DNA of 64,000 nucleotides from Rhyacophila brunnea (GCA_022495005.1 JAGYXB010001069.1:354133-418132); one strand, 5' to 3'. Shown: positions 32,001-37,409, counted from the stretch's first letter. Made by a program: numbers and translations. Notes: generated by a model not told the origin, from the sequence alone.

Positions 32001-33483
32001 GTTCAAAATAGTATTAATCCCATTGGAATCAGCGCCTCCAAATTGACAAATGGAGCTAACAGAACTGCAATGAAGCATAGAGTTATAGTGCATGTTCGAA
32101 GGGAATAAGCTTTAGTTTTATCAGAAATATATCCTCGAAGATGATATTCCAAAATTAAAACAACTGGCAATGTGCATTTCAGCAATATTTGGGACTACAT
32201 ATCGCTGCCAATCGTTCTTTTCGAAATTAAACGTAGTAAAAACGAAGTGTCGCAGCAGGTTGCTCGATGAAAACACGACCAATCAACTGTGATGCGCGTC
32301 TGCTAAATTACCGGTCAATATGAAAAAGATATCAAACAATATACAAAAACAAGTGTCACATTAATTATAGGGTAATAAAATATTTTGAAAAAGTTCTTTG
32401 TTTTATTTTTTTATATGTGTGGCCCAAGCTCAGTAATATTTTTTTTAACCCATCGAACGATTTGGGTTTGGTATTCTTGGTGTCAGTGGCGCACTCAGGA
32501 TTTAATATTGGGGGGAGCCCAAGGAGGAGAATCTAAATTAGTCCCATAGGCTCTTTTTCTTCTTTATATATTATTTTTACATATTTTCACAATACACGGC
32601 GGTATTTTTGTACAGTTTCTCCTAGTTTTTATTAAATTTGAGGCATAGTGGCTGTAACCGTTGAGCGTGTCATCAGCGACTGGCGGATTGGAAGTGAATA
32701 ACAGCGACCATGCTGGACATGTGTGCTTAGTATGCTAAAACATTACTCAAATAATATCGGCTGTGCTACCCGCTTGGTCTAGAGCAGTGGTCGGCAAAAC
32801 GCGTCAATTGGGAAGTCGTCTTATTGATGAGAACCTGGAATCGTGCTTAAAATTAAAAACATCAACCAGAGCCCCTTCGCCCCCTCCCCCCCACCATGGG
32901 TGCGCCACTGCCTGGTGTAGATGCTATATGAGTATTATGACTGTCATGTATACTTCAGTAGGTATGCAGTTATGTTTGTAGTCGGTTTAAGGTATTTTAA
33001 TTATCTATGGGAAAAAATAACGTGTTAATAATATTACGGGATGTGTGTGTGATACCTTTGAATTTTGATATATATATATTTTAATTAATGCGTATAGTTT
33101 ACCTGTTGAATTGACGTCATCGACGACAAGCTTAGAGACATCCGTAAACTTTTTAACAACTCGCAGCTCACTGTCAACTTTTGCGAAAATTAAAACTTCC
33201 CCCTCGCACGTGACGATATAGCTAGGAATCCCCGCGAATTTATTTCCGTAGTGCAAAGCGATCCGCTTCGGCTGTTTGTTCGACAAAAACGGGCAAGTTT
33301 CGATTACCCTGCGATCTCTCAGCTCGACCAATTCTCCAAGTTTGGTAGTGGCGATCAAATCGGGTTTTCCCGGCCAGTCGGGAAAATCAGGGACGAAAGC
33401 GAATGAGGTTATCTCGTTCGCGTAAGAGGCTGGTAGCATTGCTCGAAGCTGTTTAGAAACTGCTAGTGGAATGTCCATGATAT
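4176..33483 (-). CDS. FANCB: FANCB-like Fanconi anemia core-complex subunit (gene span; five exons, 5' end not found)
   Basis: Five minus-strand exons join in frame: 33483-33103, 30985-30702, 28853-28753, 6049-5727 and 5032-4176, with every intron GT-AG on the minus strand. They give about 650 residues ending at TAA 4176-4178. From memory of vertebrate FANCB (about 860 residues), the same order of landmarks is present: a beta-propeller-like part ending in a VVDD strand, a charged helix, a VWQRV...WIVGF block, a TMVAVSHLP block, an SPxxL...LIESLK helix and a LxMNESQLIMF...LIPVRC block near the C terminus. FANCB works in the nuclear FA core complex, with FANCL and FAAP100, to ubiquitinate FANCD2/FANCI during interstrand-crosslink repair. 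About 200 N-terminal residues are missing, so upstream exons must lie 5' of 33483. The 22.7-kb intron between exons 3 and 4 of this set contains the sulfotransferase gene on the other strand. FANCB is absent from Drosophila, so a copy here is notable. The exon model is seen in the sequence; the family assignment is by remembered similarity. Confidence 0.72.
5405..5665. repeat. tandem repeat, 109-bp period, about 2.4 copies
   Basis: The segment from about 5450 is repeated from about 5559 (109-bp period). Each unit carries ATGTTTGAAGTACCAGAAGA and ends with TCATCAATATTGGTCCATTA. A third, partial unit lies just upstream (5405-5450). The array sits in the last FANCB-like intron, between 5033 and 5726. 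Confidence 0.85.
5727..6049 (-). CDS. FANCB: FANCB-like, fourth exon found
   Basis: The acceptor TTTACGATTTCAG (minus strand) is followed by ATCGATAG; the leading A completes an Arg codon with the preceding exon. The exon is 323 nt and ends one base into a codon at a GTAATA donor. The peptide reads RSIENLELLLKSEDSIF, then VGKMVVTMVAVSHLPTFEL, then a basic stretch ending KTYCIPLPMIELKASDI. The middle part corresponds to the I-I-T-A-V-T-S-L-S-P-L-L-T-F segment of vertebrate FANCB. Confidence 0.74.
6050..7400. other. FANCB intron sequence; GC-richer block at 6530-6920 unexplained
   Basis: This is the part of the 22.7-kb FANCB intron nearest its 3' end. The block 6530-6920 is visibly richer in G and C (runs such as GGGGGCGCAAGCGACG) and holds open stretches of 60-90 codons that match nothing I know. 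It could be the body of a decayed element; no terminal repeats were found. Confidence 0.35.
7428..7788. mobile_element. MITE with long inverted ends and repeated ACTAGTGG motif
   Basis: The left end GCCTCCGCACACATACCACC is mirrored by GGTGGCTATGTGTGCGGTGG at the right end (roughly 30-bp inverted repeats). The interior contains the half-palindrome ACTAGTGG or a close variant at least six times, several flanked by GGAC or GGCC. It is non-coding. The target duplication could not be fixed. Confidence 0.75.
8420..9547. other. intron sequence, nothing recognised
   Basis: Mixed AT-rich intron sequence. Open stretches at 8426-8662 and 8926-9108 have no recognisable product and no codon pattern that stands out. 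Confidence 0.3.
9548..9650. repeat. half copy of the 13377-13888 MITE family
   Basis: CAGTGGCAAAGGTGACGGTAGGCTG followed by TTTAAGATC and GTCAGTCAAACATATTTG matches the left arm of the element at 13377-13888. Only one arm remains here. Confidence 0.65.
9877..11178 (-). mobile_element. mariner element, copy 2 (complete ends, broken transposase)
   Basis: This 1302-bp mariner is flanked by TA at 9875-9876 and 11179-11180, with inverted ends CGAGGGTGGGTCAATAA and TTATTGACCCACCCTCG. The transposase is on the minus strand, starting near 11005. The N-terminal helix-turn-helix half is open to about 10526, a one-base change shifts frame just before the VDETW motif (10526-10529), and a second shift lies in the QDNA region (10185). 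The last piece carries YSPDLAPSDFFLF and ends NYVEK. All parts of a D,D34D transposase are present but split over three frames, so it is a dead copy that still has intact ends. Confidence 0.95.
11285..11700 (-). pseudogene. LINE reverse-transcriptase 3' end fragment
   Basis: On the minus strand the translation, with frame changes, gives ENRCLRRIWR, then VKRRRWTWLGHVLRM, then QDAGMTW and a weak DARRLASDR tail. The WxWxGHxLRM block and the AGMTW-x-x-A-x-x-L-A-x-D-R ending are hallmarks of the C-terminal part of RTE/CR1-like LINE polymerases. Only the last hundred or so codons remain, with internal stops, directly beside mariner copy 2. It is a dead 5'-truncated insertion. Confidence 0.85.
12124..12288 (+). 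CDS. sulfotransferase exon 1 (cytoplasmic tail, membrane anchor, stem)
   Basis: The ATG at 12124 is the first after an in-frame TGA at 12100-12102. The exon encodes 55 residues: MLLVYSKLTGNFPIDR, one hydrophobic anchor of about 21 residues, then KQPKPLEEIYNSEEIDYD. It ends in phase 0 at GAT before the donor GTGAGTATTC. The last 48 bases of the exon plus its donor are repeated exactly immediately downstream (12299-12356). Only the first donor keeps the frame; reading on reaches TGA at 12310-12312. Confidence 0.82.
12124..21362 (+). CDS. carbohydrate sulfotransferase, CHST11/HNK-1ST family (gene span; last exon not found)
   Basis: Five plus-strand exons (12124-12288, 14912-15120, 15306-15621, 19004-19177, 21184-21362) join in phase to 347 codons plus a split Arg codon. 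The protein is a Golgi type II membrane sulfotransferase (Sulfotransfer_2) that moves sulfate from PAPS to a glycan such as chondroitin. Residues 19-39 are a membrane anchor (FVVTLCVSLICMIVLVSIAML) after a short cytoplasmic tail, followed by an acidic stem. The 5'-phosphosulfate-binding motif is WCNIFKAASTTWL at 125-137. The 3'-phosphate-binding motif is VRHPFERLSSAYRDK at 189-203. The conserved H-W-x-P-Y...C-x-P-C-x-F-D-F-D block lies at 263-278. The family ends with a short D-F/Y-x-L-F-G-Y-type segment that I did not find downstream, so the model lacks its last exon. The whole gene lies inside a FANCB-like intron on the opposite strand. Confidence 0.9.
12241..12356. repeat. exact 58-bp tandem duplication across an exon end and splice donor
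   Basis: 12241-12298 is repeated without a mismatch at 12299-12356. Each copy contains the end of sulfotransferase exon 1 (CCAAAACCACTTGAAGAAAT onward) and the donor GATGTGAGTATTC. The unit is 58 bp, not a multiple of three, so use of the second donor would give a premature stop. The perfect identity suggests a recent event or an assembly artefact. Confidence 0.95.
12371..13333. mobile_element. hAT-like non-autonomous element, CAGTGGTTTCC family, copy 1
   Basis: The ends are CAGTGGTTTCCAAACTTTA and the inverse of CAGCGATTTCTAAACT, flanked by GTCTATAG (12363-12370) and GTCTATAT (13334-13341), an 8-bp duplication with one mismatch. CAGNGNTT-type ends with 8-bp TSDs are typical of hAT transposons. 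The element is 963 bp and non-coding. Sub-terminal CGCCTCCC motifs occur near both ends. A second copy lies at 52477. This one is in sulfotransferase intron 1. Confidence 0.9.
13377..13888. mobile_element. palindromic MITE, CAGTGGTGAAGG family
   Basis: The left arm, CAGTGGTGAAGGGTAGAGGT then AGGCTGTTAAGATCC, is mirrored on the right by GGATCTTAACAGCCTACCTC then CACCCTTTGCTACTG. Further inside, GTTGGTTAGTTTTT and AAAAACTAACCA also pair. The target duplication is unclear. A half copy lies at 9548. Confidence 0.75.
14202..14857. mobile_element. hAT-like non-autonomous element (CAGGGGTTGCGAACC ends)
   Basis: The ends CAGGGGTTGCGAACCTATGG and AAGGTTCGCCAACCCTG are inverted, and GGCACGCG occurs just inside both. 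The flanks are GCCTATAT (14194-14201) and GCTTATAT (14858-14865), an 8-bp duplication with one mismatch. The 656-bp body has no open frame. It sits in intron 1 just upstream of sulfotransferase exon 2. Confidence 0.9.
14912..15120 (+). CDS. sulfotransferase exon 2 (stem and start of luminal domain)
   Basis: The acceptor AATGTTTTTAG precedes TTTGACAGC; the exon starts in phase 0 and ends two bases into a codon at a consensus GTAAGT donor. It encodes residues 56-124 (FDSSSEIGPLSKSAEVFGVL onward) and a charged segment ending HEFFIDEKRHFIW. The final Trp codon is completed by exon 3 and starts the PAPS-binding motif. Confidence 0.88.
15306..15621 (+). CDS. sulfotransferase exon 3 (both PAPS-binding motifs)
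   Basis: The acceptor ATATTTAAG is followed by G TGC. The exon carries WCNIFKAASTTWL (5'-phosphosulfate loop) and AFLIVRHPFERLSSAYRDKI (3'-phosphate site, with the R-H-P-F-E-R-L core and the following Ser). It ends in phase 0 at AAA before GTATGT. The following 3.4-kb intron contains mariner copy 3 and several MITEs. Confidence 0.93.
16202..16369. mobile_element. 168-bp MITE with 19-bp perfect ends and CAAG duplication
   Basis: TCGGTTTACAGGAACCCAG at the left is perfectly inverted at the right, flanked by CAAG on both sides (16198-16201, 16370-16373). The centre contains AACCTAATCTAACCTAACCTAAC, which is the insect telomere unit in the CCTAA orientation. It is in sulfotransferase intron 3. 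Confidence 0.85.
16425..16660. repeat. relic of the 22908 MITE family next to CTCGAGT-rich short repeats
   Basis: 16425-16525 resembles one arm of the element at 22908-23285 (ACATTTCACGGTGAA, GCGAACTGCATACCTACAAATTT). It is followed at 16530-16650 by a region where CTCGAGT recurs five times among ACTCATCT and CACTTGACACA words. No coding sense is apparent. Confidence 0.5.
17057..17296. mobile_element. small MITE with CTGTTCTGGCAGAA ends
   Basis: TCTCTGTTCTGGCAGAACAC at 17057 is inverted as TTCTGCCAGAACAGTGA at 17280-17296. The body is AT-rich and non-coding. Target duplication not determined. Confidence 0.65.
17686..18979 (-). mobile_element. mariner element, copy 3, adjacent to a splice site
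   Basis: This 1294-bp mariner has TA at 17684-17685 and 18980-18981 and the same ends as copy 2. The minus-strand transposase starts near 18800. Its N-terminal half is open to the GISKGSVISILHDKLGMKK region, where one base is lost. The VDETWIHHYTPETKEQ motif is open again in 18337-17993, and the LVDHPPYSPDLAPSDFFL part in 18014-17751. It cannot make a full transposase. Its right end lies 24 bp before sulfotransferase exon 4. Confidence 0.95.
19004..19177 (+). CDS. sulfotransferase exon 4 (HWxPY / CxPC block)
   Basis: The acceptor ATTCATTCATGTTGCAG leads into TCAGAAGAAGG; 58 codons, phase 0 at both ends, donor GAG/GTGAAC. The peptide has PLWPSFEEFVRYILDQ and DIHWTPYNSFCTPCHFDFDV, both conserved in the HNK-1ST/CHST11 family (two Cys, H-W-x-P-Y). 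Mariner copy 3 ends 24 bp upstream, so the usual branch-point window is partly transposon sequence. Confidence 0.93.
19335..19717. mobile_element. 383-bp MITE, CGCACCCGG family, copy 1
   Basis: The ends CGCACCCGGGGAATAATAGT and ACTATTATTCCCCGGGTGCG are perfect inverted repeats, flanked by AATT on each side. GTGGCAC and GTGCCAC words recur inside. Copy 2 is at 28909. It lies in sulfotransferase intron 4. The superfamily is not assigned; the 4-bp duplication is short for hAT. Confidence 0.9.
19720..20055 (-). repeat. SINE-like repeat body (tRNA-derived family B), truncated
   Basis: On the minus strand this matches the body of the repeat at 37410-37780: CAAGATTTTGTGAATTATTC-like, TTAGTAATTAAGGTA and AAACCGATAG words. 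No tRNA-like head is visible here. Confidence 0.6.
20066..20864. mobile_element. piggyBac-like MITE, full copy (799 bp)
   Basis: The element is flanked by TTAA (20062-20065 and 20865-20868) and has long inverted ends of about 130 bp, beginning GACATGCTCAGCGTAGGTCA and containing TTTAAACGTTGTAGATAATC-type sequence on each arm. TTAA duplication is diagnostic for piggyBac-type insertion. There is no open frame. Partial relatives are at 40185 and 42957. This copy is in sulfotransferase intron 4. Confidence 0.85.
21184..21362 (+). CDS. sulfotransferase exon 5
   Basis: The acceptor TATTATTTTTGCAG leads into GAAGACCAG; phase 0 start, ending two bases into a codon at AG/GTAAAAGC. The peptide EDQKYLVQKAGLDGV...TELMVTHYSQLTDGQISQLY ends EFYR, which in this family is followed by a short final exon. 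That exon is not apparent within about 7 kb downstream. A palindromic MITE starts 10 bp after the exon. Confidence 0.9.
21373..21596. mobile_element. GGTCCAAGT palindromic MITE at a splice donor
   Basis: GTTGACACGGTCCAAGTACA at the left is mirrored at the right by TTGGACCGTGTCAAC. Inside, CCAAGT and CTTGGA alternate repeatedly, including the 20-bp palindrome GGTCCAAGTACACTTGGACC, so the strand could fold into several hairpins. It begins 10 bp after sulfotransferase exon 5. Confidence 0.88.
21908..22280. mobile_element. hAT-like MITE, CATGGCCCCCACA family, copy 1
   Basis: CATGGCCCCCACA at the left is inverted as TGTGGGGCCATG at the right, flanked by CTTGCGGT and CTTGCGGC (8 bp, one mismatch). 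Sub-terminal GGGGGCCC runs occur near both ends. Copy 2 is at 35316. It is in the FANCB intron, downstream of the visible sulfotransferase exons. Confidence 0.88.
22496..22697 (+). repeat. tRNA-derived SINE (family A), full insertion
   Basis: A tRNA-like head (22496-22570) has an A-box-like GACCGCGCGGCTTAAGCG and a perfect B box GGTTCGAATCC followed by the CTGGG stem. A body follows that contains CTCTGTGGAGGCC and GATCCTATTAGGATCGGACA. The perfect 10-bp duplication ATTGGCAATA flanks it (22486-22495, 22698-22707), showing target-primed insertion. A headless copy is at 35786. Confidence 0.9.
22908..23285. mobile_element. palindromic MITE carrying a short TTAGG array
   Basis: Arms of about 130-150 bp are inverted: GACACTTATTCGTG and GACGAGTTCTTCGTTGAACA on the left against TGTTCAACGAAGAACTCGTC and CGAATAAGTGTC on the right. 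The centre (23076-23100) holds five perfect TTAGG units. Non-coding. Confidence 0.82.
23286..23890. other. intron sequence, nothing clear
   Basis: AT-rich sequence. An 88-codon open stretch at 23643-23909, without recognisable motifs, runs into the following MITE. It is probably chance or decayed transposase. Confidence 0.3.
23894..24178. mobile_element. 285-bp MITE with CAG duplication, copy 1
   Basis: The ends GGGCCTTATGTTGTAACTTG and ACAAGTTATAACATAAGGCAC are inverted, flanked by CAG on both sides (23891-23893, 24179-24181). The body includes GACATGACGTCATATGACAT, and near the other end CAATTACGTCATGTCG. The copy at 55276 is exactly the same length and also flanked by CAG. Confidence 0.88.
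25322..26462 (+). pseudogene. pogo/Tigger-type (DDE_1) transposase remnant
   Basis: Plus-strand translation gives fragments TDDLVEEARKNNVTILKL, then AWDESLVKWQRLHVGSKLPK, NEFSRIIAET and KKLDYQIIKNGFKKGG, broken by stops and frame changes. This is the end of the DDE_1 domain and following region of jerky/pogo-type transposases. The LQPLD part expected after ILKLP appears deleted. An acidic Ser-rich segment (SGSDESESE) and an open tail at 26175-26462 (KTFYWKNFEKFVIPYPKVED) resemble the C-terminal end of the same family. Clearly dead. Confidence 0.82.
26679..26859. mobile_element. 181-bp GC-rich palindromic MITE (PIF/Harbinger-like)
   Basis: TAA flanks both ends (26676-26678, 26860-26862). Long inverted arms carry CGGGCGCGGCGCGGCGGCGT then CTTGTGAAACTCAAACGTAT and their complements. 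Three-base TWA duplications are typical of PIF/Harbinger. The arms are much richer in G and C than the surroundings. A half copy at 57765-57831 is cut by the LTR-like element. Confidence 0.85.
27295..27700. repeat. repeat with GGTTTTCGGTTTTCGG tracts
   Basis: The segment starts CAGTACGGTTCCAGTTTTCG and ends with GTTCCGGTTCGAAGCCCTG; both ends hold GGTTTTTCGG or GGTTTTCAG tracts. It may be a decayed hAT-type element, but the ends are not well matched. Confidence 0.45.
27760..28432. mobile_element. PIF/Harbinger-like non-autonomous element
   Basis: The ends are GAGCGGGACACAGAA on the left and the inverse of GAGCGGAATGCAGAAA on the right, flanked by TTA on both sides (27757-27759, 28433-28435). 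Inside, a short open frame starts with ATG at 27973 and reads MDIDSVNSFGMYLDQN. It may be the remains of an element-encoded N terminus. Confidence 0.8.
28753..28853 (-). CDS. FANCB: FANCB-like, third exon found (VWQRV block)
   Basis: This short 101-nt exon has acceptor ATTTTAG before GAG CTG and donor CAG/GTATATT. It starts in phase 0, as the previous exon requires, and ends two bases into a codon. The peptide ELTRFDKLLVGNVWQRV continues as TNGKWIVGFIIENLTD. It lines up with the I-W-Y-R-V...V-V-G-V block that opens the second half of vertebrate FANCB, and this short exon is one of the best pieces of evidence for the assignment. The next intron (28752-6050) is 22.7 kb and contains the whole visible sulfotransferase gene. 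Confidence 0.74.
28909..29287. mobile_element. 379-bp MITE, CGCACCCGG family, copy 2
   Basis: The terminal repeats are those of the 19335 copy, with ATAT on both flanks (28905-28908, 29288-29291). It lies 55 bp upstream (on the minus strand) of the 28853 FANCB-like exon. Confidence 0.9.
29380..29556 (+). other. short open stretch of unknown origin
   Basis: The frame 29263-29556 is open into CGELP-type sequence: SRWPRHGWEESRRICRTGVT and a TEEEVDTTLQTYLENGQKW tail before TAG. The codon choice looks more like coding than its surroundings, but the segment starts inside a MITE and I recognise no family. It may be a fragment of a retrocopied gene or of an element. Confidence 0.3.
29670..30062. repeat. 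dispersed repeat, inverted partner at 36510-36880
   Basis: TTCCTGTTGAATCATATAAA, GAAATGTCATTTTGACATTT and AGTTTCAAATGTCTAGCTA are found in reverse complement in 36510-36880 with many small differences. No open frame. It lies in the FANCB-like intron between 28853 and 30702. Confidence 0.8.
30702..30985 (-). CDS. FANCB: FANCB-like, second exon found (acidic linker and charged helix)
   Basis: The acceptor TTTCGATAG precedes GTGAATCAAGC. The two leading bases complete the Gly codon split with the previous exon, giving NSTG-ESSIRMWMHDEA. The 284-nt exon ends in phase 0 at ACG before GTAAGC. It encodes an acidic linker (VLDNDTFEVLADDNFASEEMF) and then a strongly charged helix (KLSEARLNTAKNQKIYEERRR). 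This part resembles the region after the propeller in vertebrate FANCB. Confidence 0.72.
31079..31827. mobile_element. hAT-like element rich in CCCGGGAT, copy 1
   Basis: The ends TAGGGATTCCAATCCCG and CGGGATTGGATTCCTTA are inverted, and the perfect 8-bp duplication GTCTGGAT flanks the element (31071-31078, 31828-31835). ATCCCGGGAT and its variants recur at both sub-ends. 749 bp, non-coding. The second copy (51494) has a different duplication. Confidence 0.95.
32484..32910. mobile_element. hAT-like MITE (CAGTGGCGCAC ends)
   Basis: CAGTGGCGCACTCAGGAT on the left pairs with GGGTGCGCCACTG on the right. Flanks are CTTGGTGT and CCTGGTGT (8 bp, one mismatch). Inside, GAGCAGTGGTCGGCAAA may mark the start of another hAT end, so the copy could be a nest of two. 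Confidence 0.85.
33103..33483 (-). CDS. FANCB: FANCB-like, first exon found (beta-propeller part)
   Basis: This exon follows the acceptor TTTTCTGTTGCAG (minus strand) and ends CAG at a GTAAAC donor. It is 381 nt, begins with two bases of a split codon and ends one base into a codon. The peptide starts IMDIPLAVSKQL and contains several short beta-strand-like stretches (PDLIATTKLGELVELRD, PSYIVTCEGEVLIFAKV) as in a WD-like propeller blade. It ends SKLVVDDVNSTG, comparable to the last propeller strand of vertebrate FANCB. The frame stays open upstream to 33499, but the acceptor fixes the exon start. It is clearly internal, because no propeller N terminus is present. Confidence 0.75.
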
Positions 33484-33499
33484 CTGCAACAGAAAACAC

Positions 33500-34837
33500 A
33501 GTAAGTAAATGGATATAAATACCGACATACCTAAGAATATATTATGTCACGTGCTGTCACAGTAAGTTGCCGCTACGGGAAAAATGTCGTTTTTCTTGGT
33601 ACGTATTTAAAATGTTATCAGACTGATGCTCCCATCCCGTAGATTTTGAACCTTTAACCTTCCCCAACCTTATTTCTGCCAAGCCCCACTTCAACGCTTC
33701 AAAAATGTCCATGCCTTGTATAGTTACCTACCTAACTAATTCAGAAAAAAAATGAATTATTTCAAACAAAAAAATGCACATGGGCAATACTATTTTTAAA
33801 TTAACTTTCGTAAGTAAATATGTAGGTATATTACATTACGTTACATGTACAACTCGGAAGAAAATTAGTGCGATCCTTCTGCTATGCTTCGTCTTCAATT
33901 GATTTTCAAGGTGACCCTTTTGCCCCCCCTCCCAAAATATTTAAATTACGCTGAGAAACACTGCTTTAAACGAACATTGACAGTTAGCAAAATCTGCCGA
34001 AATCACCAGAACAACAATGAGGTCATCTCACGCGTACCGCACTGCATCGACTCCTGCATGACTCAATAAACGTTTTTTTTATCATTTTCTACATGCCTAC
34101 ACATTTTCGACGCATGTCAAAATCGCGTGTTTTTTGTTTTTAGTGGTTGGCACAATGTATTTTCTATAAGAATCTAATCAATGTATTTTCTAAATCTATC
34201 TATAATAAATAATATCAATGGATGCAATATCGTAAGTACTTTTAACGTTTAAACTTAATTGAAATTAACATGAAGAATGAATAATAATTCAAAATACTAA
34301 TACATTAGAGTTGGCACTCTCCATTATTGAATTTATAGAGACAGTGATCATTTAAAATATTCTGCGGATTGATGAAACGATGGACAACATTTGTCACCGT
34401 ACCAGCATGTGACAGTACGTGACGTGATCATAATGTAATTGCAGCATTAGTCTTAGTATAGTACACTAATTAACACCAAGGCATCTCGTGAGAATTTTAT
34501 TATTTACAATACTATTCATTTGCGCGGTAAACTTAGCAATATTTTAGCAGCTAACGTATATTGCAGTGTAAATAAACAAGGCGTAATTAGTGACTATTAG
34601 GAAGGAAACGTGTGGTTTTAAAACCACATTGTAGCAAAACCAAAACATCGAATTCCTTAATCGCTGATTTAAAACATTAATAAATAATGTATTGTAGTGT
34701 TGTCGAGAGATTTGTAAGCTATGTTTTCGAATTCGTGATATACCTACTTAAGTATACGATTGTTGTTAAAATTAAAATATTTTTATCAATAAATTCTTAA
34801 AACGTTGAACTTTTCCACAGTGGAAGACAACTAGTAG
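33500..34837. other. upstream of the first FANCB exon found; no gene seen
   Basis: No further FANCB-like exon could be recognised here on the minus strand. The stretch is AT-rich intron-like DNA. Confidence 0.35.
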
Positions 34838-35260
34838 CAGTGTTGCCATCTTTTCAAAGTGGAATTATAGTATGCAGCCTCCAAAAATTATAGTATTTGG
34901 GGAAAAAATATACTACGTGTGGTCATCTGTTGAAAATGTATACGTTTTTTGTTTATAATTTAAGAAACTCCGAGACCCCTTTTTATTTAGGTACCTCTTC
35001 CGACCAAAGTCAAGAGATTTTTTTACGTTTTTCGAGCATTTTTTTCCCAAGTTCTCCAAATCTTCTTATATTGCGAAATTATAGTACTTTGCACCAAAAT
35101 CTCGAACGAAAATATCTAAATTATAGTACTTTTTAAATATTTTTTCCGATATTCAAAATTATAGTATTTTGGGCGTACTATACCTGTTTTATATCATACA
35201 TAGTACGCGGACCAAAATTATAGTACAAATACTATAATTATAGTACGGTTGGCAACACTG
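34838..35260. mobile_element. hAT-like MITE with repeated AATTATAGTA motif
   Basis: CAGTGTTGCCATC on the left pairs with GTTGGCAACACTG on the right. Flanks are ACTAGTAG and ATTAGTAG (8 bp, one mismatch). The words AATTATAGTA or TTATAGTAC occur about ten times inside, more than chance would give. Confidence 0.88.
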
Positions 35261-35315
35261 ATTAGTAGGGTACCTATACGTTTTATAACTTTGCACTTTT
35301 TTCTACACTAATACG

Positions 35316-35698
35316 CATGGCCCCCACAAGGGGGGGACTGACAGGTCTCTAGCCTGGGGGCCCGGCGTGGCGGATCGACCAGCCAAGTGAGATAAACACA
35401 CATCACAAAATTGCACTAATAGTAAAAATGTCGTATGCGGCGCTATTTCACTTCAAACATAATTCAAAATATGTAGGTACTTGTACGATGCAATTTTCGA
35501 TTATTGTTTATCGATATTCGACAACTCCACAATGCAAGTGGGTGTATTAAATCACTATAAAATACCCTAAATTTTACCTTGAACACTATTTGTATCACAC
35601 ATCTATAGATCGTCACACTGACTTTAACCTTAGCGATAGGTAGGGGGGGCCGCCAAAGATTCTAGCCTGGGGGTCCGCTTCAAGATGTGGGGGCCATG
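35316..35698. mobile_element. hAT-like MITE, CATGGCCCCCACA family, copy 2
   Basis: Same ends as the 21908 copy, with flanks CTAATACG and CTGATACG (8 bp, one mismatch). Length 383 bp. Its interior matches copy 1 in order, including ATAGTAAAAATGTCG-like and GATAGGTAGGGGGG words. Confidence 0.9.
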
Positions 35699-35785
35699 CT
35701 GATACGCCTCTTTGCTTGATTACCTCGCATAAAATTACATCAAATGATATTTACTTGAATTAATATATTATTTAGTAATAACATT

Positions 35786-35965
35786 GTTGTTTTTCAATTT
35801 GTGTCAGGATATGGACTTAGTAGGTTGAGCAATTGGCTGACATCCATTTCTCGGAAAAAACAAAATCTGTTAATACAAACCTCTCTACTCTGTGGAGGCC
35901 CATATGATCCTATTAGGATTGGACATGGTCGAAAGAAAGAAAGAAAGAAATAAATACATAATACA
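35786..35965 (+). repeat. SINE family A, 5'-truncated copy with GAAA tail
   Basis: Body words TTTTTCAATTTGTG, AATACAAACCTCT, CTCTGTGGAGGCC and GATCCTATTAGGAT match the full SINE at 22496. The tail is (GAAA)n. The tRNA-like head is absent. Confidence 0.75.
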
Positions 35966-36509
35966 TGTGAAAAAAATAATTTTAGAATATATATCATCAT
36001 TTTAATCCAAGAGCCGGAGTGCAAAGTTATGAAGCGTATAGGTACTCTATCAATGCTGTGATTCTGTTCAAATATCTATCAGTCGACATGCTCAGTAAGT
36101 TCAAAATCTCCACTTCAATTTGGTAAGAAACTAAGTAATCGAAAAAAGCCTAAATCCGACGCATTTTTATAGCGTTTGCAGAAAATTTACTTTTTACGGC
36201 TTCTTCAATTTCTATAAAGAAGCCACTCTAAAACGAATGACGATAAATTTAATACATTTAGAGAGACCCCACGGTCCCCACCCATTTTGGGGAACCGTAA
36301 AACCATCACGGTTATAAATTTTCAAATTATCATAATGTCTATATTATGTCCACACAGCGGAATCTAATAAAGAAAAGCTTTATATATGTATAAGTAATAT
36401 ATAAATATTTTATGACTTTATATTTCATTTGTACTTTTCTGATCGGTATCTTTAATAACACAGTTCCAAAAGACTGCAGTGCAGGGGGAGGGTATTTTAT
36501 TACAACGTT

Positions 36510-36880
36510 TTTCTTAGGTCGTATTCTTATTTGTCCGGTACAAATCTTGCAATCGATTTTTAACTAACTTCCCGACTAGCTAGACATTTGAAACTTTTAG
36601 AATATATTAGAACGCGATGCCAATGCATGCCAGCCATCTTTAAGTAGAATTGATTTCATTTTCAGTTAATTCTGTTTTGTATGAAAAGTTATTTCGGAAG
36701 AAATCCGTAAAAAGTAAAACTATTATTAGTTGCTAAATGGATCATAGCAACTAAATTATTAATATTAATATATACGTGCGTTACTATGGAAATCAATATG
36801 AAGTGTTAAAATGACATTTCAGTATATTCCAAGTCAAGTCAAGTTTATATGATTCAACAGAAAATTTTAAAACGTATATA
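36510..36880. repeat. dispersed repeat, inverted partner of 29670-30062
   Basis: This is the reverse-complement counterpart of 29670-30062, sharing TAGCTAGACATTTGAAACTT and GTTACTATGGAAATCAATAT words. Decayed and non-coding. Confidence 0.8.
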
Positions 36881-37409
36881 AATAGTTCTTTTTAGCTTGT
36901 AATTATTTAAACAAAAGTTCTCGCAAGTATTACATATTTTTTAAATACGTAAATTATTGGAATGTTAACATAGAACAGTATAACAAAATGTGAAATTAGG
37001 GTAATTTGAATGAACAATTATTGTATTTTTTCATTCTTAACATTTCATACTATTATCTAACCTGCCATTGGTGATGGCAATTGGGAGGGCAATAACTCTG
37101 TTCAACCAAATCGCTTCGGATTTTGATATATTCCACTTACGTGAGCATGAGTATAGATAGGTGGACGTTGTTTTTAAATTCATAAAATACAGTCCACTTA
37201 GCTCATTCGGTGTGCTTCCATGCTTTAAAAACTATAGTTTTGTTTTAGTAGTTTTGTAGATACTTTTTACTATACTTTTCCTACTGTTTTTGTGATACTG
37301 CATATATGTATTTCTTCTTAGACTGTTTCTTTGTATTTAAATGGCATGTTGTGAATGTCTTAAATTAATTCTTAATTTGTAATCAATTTAATTTTTATTC
37401 AGTATTTGA

